Source: Verrucomicrobiota bacterium
GTDB taxonomy: Bacteria; Verrucomicrobiota; Verrucomicrobiia; Opitutales; Opitutaceae
NCBI GenBank assembly: GCA_023457035.1
Contig: JAEWNN010000205.1
Location: 1-11,686 of the forward strand
Length of the DNA: 11,686 nt
Direction of reading: 5' to 3'
Each line of letters starts with the position of its first letter. Position 1 is the stretch's first letter. A model generated the notes under the pieces. That model saw nothing but the letters and a program-made list of their open reading frames with translations. It was not told the DNA's origin and did no database searches. The position numbers and the translations under genes are program-made. Below, piece after piece: positions 1-4,333 of this stretch.

Positions 1-240
1 GAGACCCAGGACGTGCGCGTCCTCGAGGACGTCGACTTGTTCGAGGTGTCGCCCGTGGCGTCGCCCGCGTATCCGGGAACGGATCTTTCGGCCCGCGGCG
101 CCTCGCTCTATGTCCGCAACGGCGGGAACGCGGCGGACGAGATTCGCGCCCTCGCTGCGGAGCGAGACGAGTTCCTCCGGAGCGAGGAGCCGGGCATCAT
201 CCTTCGCGACGTGCTCGCCATGCGACTCCGCCTTCTGTAA
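1..240 (+). CDS. HK97-type phage prohead protease, C-terminal end (partial)
   Basis: The frame is open at the left edge, so only the last 79 codons are visible. The segment LFEVSPVASPAYPGT (about codons 13-27) is the characteristic 'lFEvSpVtfPAyp.T' stretch near the end of the catalytic domain of HK97-family prohead proteases (peptidase S78 family), which cleave scaffold and capsid subunits during head maturation. The remaining 50 residues are charged and helical (EIRALAAERDEFLRSEE), as expected of the tail of such proteins. The catalytic Ser and His would lie upstream of the window. A short gene follows 27 bases later instead of the usual major capsid gene, which suggests a rearranged or decayed prophage. 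The family call is recognition of one motif; function in this cell is not shown. Confidence 0.75.
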   Translation, partial: ETQDVRVLEDVDLFEVSPVASPAYPGTDLSARGASLYVRNGGNAADEIRALAAERDEFLRSEEPGIILRDVLAMRLRLL

Positions 241-267
241 CCGCGAAACATCGACAAAGGACACAAC

Positions 268-729
268 ATGGCACTCAAGACTTGGACTCAGATTCTGGCC
301 CTCTACGAGGGCGACACCGTGCGGCAGAACATCGCCTTGCAGGTTTACGATGAAACCCCGGACGGATTCAGCGACTCCGGCCGAATCGAGCTTTTCGAGG
401 AGGCGCGCGTGCGGGCGTTTGTTGAGGCCCACATGCCGCCGCCGAAGCCGCTCCCGAGCATCCTGATTCCCGCCGCTACCGCCACCGGCGACAAGGCCGG
501 GTTGAACACCGCGGGCGCCGCAAAGATCGCGGCACGCCGGGGCATCGCCGAAAACGCCGTCGTGGCCGAGCTTGGCGAGTACACCGACCCGACCGCCGAG
601 GGCACCGGCAACTGGTGGCACGTCTCGCGCGCCTGTCGGATGTTCGGCGCCGACATCCCGGCGGACTCCTACGTCTTCACCCGGTCCTTCGTCGCGATGC
701 GCGAGGCAGGGCACACGCACCTTTCCTGA
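268..729 (+). CDS. hypothetical protein in prophage region
   Basis: This 153-residue protein begins MALKTWTQILALYEGD, and I do not recognise its family. It is mildly acidic, with no signal peptide and no hydrophobic segment long enough to cross a membrane. A proline-rich stretch (MPPPKPLPSILIP, about residues 56-68) separates an N-terminal part from an Ala/Gly-rich C-terminal part containing a Trp pair (GNWWHVSR). The ATG follows a purine-rich ACAAAGGAC at a workable ribosome-binding distance. It starts 27 bases after the prohead-protease stop and ends 7 bases before the next gene, so the three probably share one transcript. By position it could be a phage head or connector accessory protein, but that is inference only. 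Confidence 0.6.
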   Translation: MALKTWTQILALYEGDTVRQNIALQVYDETPDGFSDSGRIELFEEARVRAFVEAHMPPPKPLPSILIPAATATGDKAGLNTAGAAKIAARRGIAENAVVAELGEYTDPTAEGTGNWWHVSRACRMFGADIPADSYVFTRSFVAMREAGHTHLS

Positions 730-736
730 CAGTGTG

Positions 737-1063
737 GTGATAACCCCGCCCCGGCTGCGCCGCTTCCTCGCAGCACGGGGCGGGCTCAACCTCCCGAACA
801 CCATGTTCCACGACCGCCAACCGCTCCGCCGCGTCGCCGTGCGCGGAGTCATTCACGATGGCGCCGCCCACCTCCACGCCGAGGTGCCGCTTCCCGTCGC
901 TCGCCGCTGGCGAGACGAGGCCCGGCGCCAAGGGCTTTCGGTCCGCGATGCCCTCAAGCAACACCTGATCGAGAAAGACCGCACTCGGCCCGCCGCCGAG
1001 GTGGAAGAGATCGCCCGCGCGCTGGCCGAGGGTGCCGAGCGTGCACTGGCCGCCGCCCGGTGA
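737..1063 (+). CDS. small basic hypothetical protein, prophage region
   Basis: Reading from the GTG at 737 gives 108 residues. GTG 734 is one codon longer, and ATG 803 would give 86 residues; no start has a clear ribosome-binding site, so the start is uncertain. The C-terminal half is strongly helical and charged: VARRWRDEARRQGLSVRDALKQHL, then EKDRTRPAAEVEEIARALAEGAERALAAAR. The first of these resembles a short DNA-binding helix pair, but I cannot assign a family. The coding potential is plausible because the frame begins within 7 bases of the preceding stop and a strong terminator follows about 90 bases after its own stop. An Arg/Ala-rich composition also appears in shadow frames of high-GC DNA, which lowers confidence. 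Confidence 0.5.
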   Translation: MITPPRLRRFLAARGGLNLPNTMFHDRQPLRRVAVRGVIHDGAAHLHAEVPLPVARRWRDEARRQGLSVRDALKQHLIEKDRTRPAAEVEEIARALAEGAERALAAAR

Positions 1064-1151
1064 TGCCTCGCGAGCATCACCACCGCGCTTGACCGCCGCC
1101 GTCGCCGCGCCAGCATCACGACCGCAACCCACGAGACGCTCGCGCTGAATC

Positions 1152-1178
1152 GCCCCCGGCCCACACCGGGGGCTTTTT
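1152..1178 (+). terminator. Rho-independent terminator of the prophage gene cluster
   Basis: A perfect 8-bp stem (GCCCCCGG at 1152-1159, CCGGGGGC at 1166-1173) with a 6-base loop is followed directly by five T (1174-1178). It is the clearest intrinsic terminator on the plus strand and closes the cluster that ends at 1063. The rest of the 172 bases between 1063 and 1236 shows no further gene that I can support. Confidence 0.88.
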
Positions 1179-1235
1179 CGTGCCCGGATCCGCCGGCCGC
1201 GGTCTTCACCCGCGGGAGGCGACGGAGGGGGCGCG

Positions 1236-1676
1236 GTGGGGCTGGGATTGGCGGGAATCCTGCGCCGCACCAACGCCGACAAGCGCCGCGCCGTCGAGAT
1301 CGCACTCAAGGAGTTTCCGAAGCTGAGCAGCCGGGAGATCGCCAAGGTCTGCGCGGTTGGAGATCAACTCGTGAACCAACTGCGTGATTCCCGCAGTTCG
1401 GAAACCGCAACCCGCATCGGTGCCGACGGCAAGGAGCGCAAGATGCCGACGCCAGCCAAGCGCGCCGAGCCGGCCGAAGAAGCCGACGCCGAACCGAGCA
1501 AGCCCGATCCGCGCGAGATCGCCGTGCCGTTCGTTGTGCCGCCGCAGCCAGAAACGAGAAGCGCCACACAGCGGCCGATTTTGTGTGGCATCTGTGTGGC
1601 GCTTTCGCCTTCAGAGGTGAGATGGTGCCCAGAGTGGGGGTCGAACCCACACTCCCTTGCGGGAACAGGATTTTGA
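1236..1676 (+). CDS. ParB-like helix-turn-helix protein fragment running into tRNA-Leu
   Basis: The GTG start at 1236 is preceded by GGAGG (1224-1228). Residues 10-50 (RRTNADKRRAV ... SSREIAKVCAVGDQLVNQLR) match the 'RTNADKRRAV...REIAr.C.VS...V..lR' helix-turn-helix region of ParB-related proteins carried by phages and plasmids, and GADGKERKMP (62-71) matches the linker after it. The N-terminal ParB nuclease-like domain that normally precedes this region is absent; a terminator and non-coding sequence lie there instead. The C-terminal end is also abnormal. From residue 130 the frame reads the antisense strand of tRNA-Leu (WCPEWGSNPHS...) and stops inside it. I read this as a remnant cut at the left by deletion and at the right by the attachment-site junction. 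Whether a protein is made is doubtful. Confidence 0.5.
   Translation: MGLGLAGILRRTNADKRRAVEIALKEFPKLSSREIAKVCAVGDQLVNQLRDSRSSETATRIGADGKERKMPTPAKRAEPAEEADAEPSKPDPREIAVPFVVPPQPETRSATQRPILCGICVALSPSEVRWCPEWGSNPHSLAGTGF
1561..1602. repeat. 10-bp inverted repeat plus direct repeat beside tRNA-Leu
   Basis: GCGCCACACA (1561-1570) pairs perfectly with TGTGTGGCGC (1593-1602) across 22 bases. The 8-base core TGTGTGGC also occurs at 1582-1589, so the core is present as two direct copies and one inverted copy. It lies 20 bases beyond the 3' end of tRNA-Leu, on the element side of the junction. It could be a weak terminator for the tRNA transcript or a set of recombinase arm-type sites. The sequence alone does not decide. 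Confidence 0.6.
1623..1676. other. probable right attachment junction of the integrated element
   Basis: The 3' half of tRNA-Leu is intact and encodes CCA. Phage-type genes lie directly beyond its 3' end, and an element reading frame crosses into it. Tyrosine recombinases of many phages integrate at tRNA 3' ends and rebuild them in this way. The exact core cannot be set without the other end of the element, which would lie left of this window. No integrase gene is visible. Confidence 0.4.
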
Positions 1677-1709
1677 GTCCAGCGCGTCTGCCAATTCCGC
1701 CATCCGGGC
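1623..1709 (-). tRNA. tRNA-Leu(CAA)
   Basis: The gene is 87 bases on the minus strand, with CCA encoded at 1623-1625. The acceptor stem is GCCCGGA/TCTGGGC with one G-U pair. The D stem is GCG/CGC. The anticodon loop is CTCAAAA with anticodon CAA. A long variable arm TCCC-GCAA-GGGA marks a class II tRNA, and the T arm is GTGGG-TTCGACC-CCCAC. One oddity is a T-T mismatch at the second anticodon-stem pair (CTGGA against TCCTG). The upstream partner is tRNA-Pro, transcribed divergently. The 3' end faces the prophage remnant, as expected for a tRNA used as an integration site. In E. coli this isoacceptor is a substrate of TrmL, which is encoded here at 8926-9396. Confidence 0.96.
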
Positions 1710-1861
1710 GTCTCGGAGGCGCGGAAACAAAGCGATGCCGCGGGCGAAGTCCACCGGATTTTCCGCGGCCGACGAAGGGCTGATGTGATTGCCGAAAAGA
1801 TGCGGAGAAAGGTCTTGCGTCGGGTCGGGGAGTCCGTTGCCTTTGCGCCCTTTCCAAGGTC

Positions 1862-1938
1862 CGGGCCGTAGCGCAGACTGGTAGCGCACTTGCATGGGGT
1901 GCAAGGGGTCGTGAGTTCAAATCTCACCGGCCCGACCA
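1862..1938 (+). tRNA. tRNA-Pro(GGG)
   Basis: The gene is 77 bases with CCA encoded at 1936-1938. The acceptor stem is CGGGCCG/CGGCCCG, the D stem GCGC/GCGC, the anticodon stem CTTGC/GCAAG with loop ATGGGGT (anticodon GGG), and the T arm GTGAG-TTCAAAT-CTCAC. All stems are perfect. It is divergent from tRNA-Leu across 152 bases that must hold both promoters; I could not pick out convincing -35/-10 boxes there. Of the 182 bases after it (1939-2120), I see only a small hairpin (ACCGGT, TGCG, ACCGGT at 1953-1968) and no gene. Confidence 0.97.
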
Positions 1939-2120
1939 TTTGGAAACTTCCGACCGGTTGCGACCGGTGGAGCGATCGGGTGCGGCGGACTCGCCGCTGT
2001 GTCCATCCCGCGCCGAGTGGAGAACCGCATCCGGCGATCACGATCCGCTGCCTTCGGCCGACGCCGATCCCGGGGCGCTCATGCCGCCGGCGGGGGGCGG
2101 TGGCGACGATGGCGCCAAGC

Positions 2121-2765
2121 TCAGAAGACGTACTTGATGGCGACGAAGCCGAGCACGCCGAGGCCGAAGAGGCCGAGCGCGGCCCACTCGAGATACTTGT
2201 CGAGCAGACGCTTCACTGGAGGCCCGAACAGGAAGATCGTGCCGGCGACCAGCACGAAGCGCCCGGTGCGGCCGATCGCGGAGGCGGCGACGAGCGTGAG
2301 CAGGGGCACCTGCTCATGGAAGACCCCGGCGGCGATCGTGAAGACCTTGTAGGGGATCGGGGTGAAGGCGGCGGCGAGGATCGCGAGGAACGCGTTGCCG
2401 CCGTAGAGTGCGGCCACCTTGTCCCACGCCGCTCCGTAGTGGAGCAGATCGAAGATGATCCAGTGGCCCACCGGCTCGGCGAGGTAGCCGATGTAGTAGC
2501 CACCGATGCCGCCAAGCACCGAACCGACGGCGCACCAGCCGGCGAACTTGAACGACTTCTTCGGCGCGCCCATGCACAGGGCGATCAGGAGCACGTCGGG
2601 CGGGATCGGGAAGAACGACGATTCGACGAACGCGAGCGCGAAGAGCGCGGGCACGCCGTATGGAGTCTCCGCCCAGTGCAGCACCCAGTTGTAGAGACGC
2701 TTGATCGGCCCGGGGCGGTCTGCCGGGGCCGTGACAGGTACGGGGGCGCTGGAACCGGTGCTCAT
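2121..2765 (-). CDS. YqaA/DedA-family (SNARE-associated/VTT domain) membrane protein
   Basis: The 214-residue protein has several hydrophobic spans (about 37-65, 74-95, 121-147, 154-181, 192-212). It carries the family hallmarks: FVESSFFPIPPD (46-57) with the conserved Glu and the re-entrant-loop prolines, FTPIPYKVFTIAAG (134-147), and the basic GRTGRF (165-170). DedA-type proteins sit in the inner membrane, and some act in lipid-carrier recycling and membrane homeostasis. The length and pattern fit the YqaA branch (COG1238), whose exact role is unknown. The start is ATG at 2765; an upstream extension in frame is open but lacks family similarity. A terminator hairpin for the gene upstream overlaps its leader, so its own promoter or read-through must supply transcripts. 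No clear Shine-Dalgarno site is visible. Confidence 0.88.
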   Translation of the reverse strand: MSTGSSAPVPVTAPADRPGPIKRLYNWVLHWAETPYGVPALFALAFVESSFFPIPPDVLLIALCMGAPKKSFKFAGWCAVGSVLGGIGGYYIGYLAEPVGHWIIFDLLHYGAAWDKVAALYGGNAFLAILAAAFTPIPYKVFTIAAGVFHEQVPLLTLVAASAIGRTGRFVLVAGTIFLFGPPVKRLLDKYLEWAALGLFGLGVLGFVAIKYVF

Positions 2766-2769
2766 GGGC

Positions 2770-2807
2770 AAAAAGAAAGGGCAGCCCGTGGAGATGGCGC
2801 TGCCCTT
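2770..2807 (-). terminator. Rho-independent terminator after small basic protein gene
   Basis: Read on the minus strand, a perfect 9-bp stem (AAGGGCAGC at 2807-2799, GCTGCCCTT at 2785-2777) with a 13-base loop runs into TTTCTTTTT (2778-2770). It lies 26 bases after the stop of the small basic protein gene and ends 4 bases before the start codon of the YqaA-family gene. It therefore separates the two genes, yet occupies the position where the second gene's ribosome-binding site should be. Confidence 0.8.
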
Positions 2808-2833
2808 GGGATCGGGAATGGACTCGGCGCGGC

Positions 2834-2989
2834 TCAGACGTCGGGCTTGGTCTTGCGCAGACCCATCACGCGCTCGCCTTCCTTCCACTGGCCGCGTTTC
2901 TTGAGGACCTCGACGCGCTCGAAGCGCTTGAGGACATTGCGTTTGGCGCCGGTGGTGGCGGCGGAGCGGAAGCTGTTGTGCTGGGACAT
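2834..2989 (-). CDS. small basic protein, Verrucomicrobia/Chlamydiae type
   Basis: This is a 51-codon gene. The product starts MSQHNSFRSAATTGAKRNVL, continues KRFERVEVLKKRGQWKEGER and ends VMGLRKTKPDV. It is very rich in Lys and Arg. The pattern 'KRNVLKRFERV..LKK.G.W.eg.rv.GLpKtK' is that of a short conserved protein I know from Verrucomicrobia and relatives. Its role is not established; the charge suggests binding to RNA or the ribosome. It starts 13 bases after the cutA stop, so it is probably co-transcribed with cutA, and a strong terminator follows. The start is fixed by the conserved MSQH opening; the leader has no strong Shine-Dalgarno site. Confidence 0.9.
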   Translation of the reverse strand: MSQHNSFRSAATTGAKRNVLKRFERVEVLKKRGQWKEGERVMGLRKTKPDV

Positions 2990-3002
2990 GGCCGGACTGC
3001 GT

Positions 3003-3350
3003 TTAGACGTTGGTGTCGTTGGAAAAGTCGCCGAGTGAAGAGCCCTCGAATGCCCAGTTCAAGTATTTTTCCCCCACATGTTCGGCGCGCACCGCAATCC
3101 ACTCGGGGGTCGCATAGGGATGTTCGGCGTGAACGCGGGCTTCCAGCAGGCTGAGTTGCTCCGGGGAACACTTGAACGTGAGCCGCCATTCCTCGGTCTG
3201 CTCGGTCTTGCCCTGCCAGCGGTAGACCGAGGTGATCGGCCCGTCGATCTGGACGCAGGCTGCCAAGCGGTGCTCGACCGCCGTGCGGGCGAGGCGCTCC
3301 GCGGCCTCGCGGGAATCGACCGTTGTCCATGCGATCCACATGGCCGCCAT
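3003..3350 (-). CDS. cutA: CutA divalent-cation tolerance protein
   Basis: The 115-residue product is typical for CutA, a trimeric ferredoxin-like-fold cytoplasmic protein linked to copper and divalent-metal tolerance in E. coli. Family landmarks are in order: IAWTTVDSREAAERLARTAV (6-25), RLAACVQI (28-35) with the conserved Cys32, ITSVYRWQGK (39-48), and the signature HPYATPEWIAV (77-87). The C-terminal tail (GSSLGDFSNDTNV) is slightly longer and more polar than usual. Start codons at 3350 (MAAMWIAW) and 3341 (MWIAW) are both possible, and neither has a clear ribosome-binding site. It is divergent from rpoZ across 163 bases and heads a probable two-gene unit with the small basic protein gene. 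Confidence 0.93.
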   Translation of the reverse strand: MAAMWIAWTTVDSREAAERLARTAVEHRLAACVQIDGPITSVYRWQGKTEQTEEWRLTFKCSPEQLSLLEARVHAEHPYATPEWIAVRAEHVGEKYLNWAFEGSSLGDFSNDTNV

Positions 3351-3500
3351 GGTGACGGGAAGCGGAGGGGCGGCAAGCCGGCGGATGGTTTTCGCCCGGG
3401 CCGGGAGGGTACCGGGCGGGCCGCCCGCGGCCGAAACCGACCGAACTTCACTCTTGACCGAGGGCGGGCACGGCCGCCTTGTCTTCCTCTTCACTTTTCC

Positions 3501-3507
3501 AAGGAGG
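3501..3507 (+). promoter_or_regulatory. strong ribosome-binding site that fixes the rpoZ start
   Basis: AAGGAGG lies 6 bases before GTG 3514. It is the best Shine-Dalgarno match in the window and selects the GTG over longer in-frame starts upstream. A TTGACC at 3454-3459 could be the -35 box of the same gene, but no good -10 follows at the usual distance. Confidence 0.85.
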
Positions 3508-3513
3508 AACTCC

Positions 3514-3711
3514 GTGCGAGACGAATATCTAAAAGACGCCCAGAAGGTCATCACCGACGCGAACTTGCTCATCAACGTGGTTTCGCGCCGCGTGAAACAG
3601 CTTCGTCGCGGCAGCCGTCCGCTCGTGGAGTCCCTCGAGAAGCTCAACCTCGAGGACATCGCCCTGCGCGAGATCATCGAGGGCAAGATCCAGTACGAGT
3701 TCGCCGAGTAA
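3514..3711 (+). CDS. rpoZ: DNA-directed RNA polymerase omega subunit
   Basis: The 65-residue product starts at GTG with a near-perfect Shine-Dalgarno site. VRDEYLKDAQKVITDANLLI, then NVVSRRVKQLRRGSRPLVES, followed by LEDIALREIIEGKI, matches omega. The usual signature is the 'N.VSrR.rQL..G.RPlv' helix and the 'iAL.Ei..GKi' helix. Omega chaperones the beta-prime subunit into core polymerase. The short form with N-terminal 'RDEYLKdA' resembles verrucomicrobial omegas and is shorter than the E. coli protein. It is divergent from cutA and followed after 76 bases by smpB, possibly in one transcript. Confidence 0.9.
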   Translation: MRDEYLKDAQKVITDANLLINVVSRRVKQLRRGSRPLVESLEKLNLEDIALREIIEGKIQYEFAE

Positions 3712-3787
3712 CTCTGCCGGCGGTCGCGCGGTGTCGGTGGTGGGCTGAAGCCCGTCCCGGGCCGGGTTCCGCGGGCGCCCAAACGCC

Positions 3788-4258
3788 GTGGCCGCAGCGA
3801 AAAAGAAAGAACGCTACTCCGAGGTCCGCAACCCGAAGGCGTTGCGCGACTACTTCATCGACGAACGCTTCGAGGCGGGAATCGCCCTGCGCGGCGCCGA
3901 GGTGAAGTCGATCCGGGCTGGCCGTGCGCAGCTTGCGGATGCCTTCGCGCGGATCGAGCGCGGCGAGGCCTGGCTCTACGGCCTGCACATCGAGGAGTAC
4001 GAACACTCCGGCTACGCCAAGTGCGATCCGCGGCGCGTGCGCAAGCTGCTCCTGCATCGCAACGAGCTGCGCAAGATCACCCAGGCGCTGGAGACGGCCG
4101 GCAAGGCGCTGGTGGCGCTGCGCCTCTACTTCAAGGAGGCGCTGGTGAAGGTCGAGATCGGCCTGGCCACGGGCAAGAAGCAGTACGACAAGCGCGACGA
4201 CATCAAGAAGCGCGAGAACGACCGCGACATCGCCCGTGTGCTGCGGGCCCGGCGCTGA
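3788..4258 (+). CDS. smpB: SsrA-binding protein SmpB
   Basis: The 156-residue product matches SmpB, which binds tmRNA and takes it to stalled ribosomes for trans-translation. Landmarks are RNPKALRDYFIDERFEAGI (14-32), GAEVKSIRAGRAQL (36-49), the Leu/Arg-rich core HRNEL (90-94), LRLYFKEALVKVEIGLATGK (111-130), and the basic tail KKQYDKRDDIKKRENDRDI (130-148), which enters the decoding centre. The start is GTG 3788 with no strong Shine-Dalgarno site. Its upstream neighbour is rpoZ on the same strand, 76 bases away. Its stop is one base from a palindrome at 4260-4279, and it converges with the CAP-domain gene. The tmRNA gene itself is not in the window. Confidence 0.97.
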   Translation: MAAAKKKERYSEVRNPKALRDYFIDERFEAGIALRGAEVKSIRAGRAQLADAFARIERGEAWLYGLHIEEYEHSGYAKCDPRRVRKLLLHRNELRKITQALETAGKALVALRLYFKEALVKVEIGLATGKKQYDKRDDIKKRENDRDIARVLRARR

Positions 4259-4259
4259 A

Positions 4260-4279
4260 CACGGGTCTGGAGACCCGTG
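4260..4279. repeat. palindrome between convergent smpB and CAP-protein genes
   Basis: CACGGGTCT (4260-4268) and AGACCCGTG (4271-4279) form a perfect 9-bp inverted repeat around GG, in practice 8 bp with a TGGA loop. It begins one base after the smpB stop. No T-run follows on either strand, so it is either a bidirectional transcript-end hairpin or a dispersed repeat related to the REP-like hairpins at 9407-9491. It lacks the GTAG header those carry. Confidence 0.6.
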
Positions 4280-4333
4280 CCACAGGGCGAGCGGGGTGGA
4301 ACGGTCCGCCGGCGGCGGGCGCGCGCTCGGCGG

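Noticed and set aside
677..1345. Minus-strand frames opposite the prophage genes
   Set aside because: Composition is shadow-like, and the perfect terminator at 1152-1178 lies inside them and reads on the plus strand.
1306..2041. Minus-strand reading frames across both tRNAs
   Set aside because: Translations such as WRNWQTRWTQNP are the usual spurious reading of a tRNA-Leu gene. Nothing else in them looks like protein.
1890..3038. 382-codon plus-strand reading frame
   Set aside because: It starts inside tRNA-Pro (translated tRNA sequence) and runs antisense to the YqaA-family and small basic protein genes.
3454..3482. TTGACC with a following -10 for rpoZ
   Set aside because: No hexamer at 16-18 bases resembles TATAAT (candidates CCTTGT or CTTGTC), so no promoter is listed.
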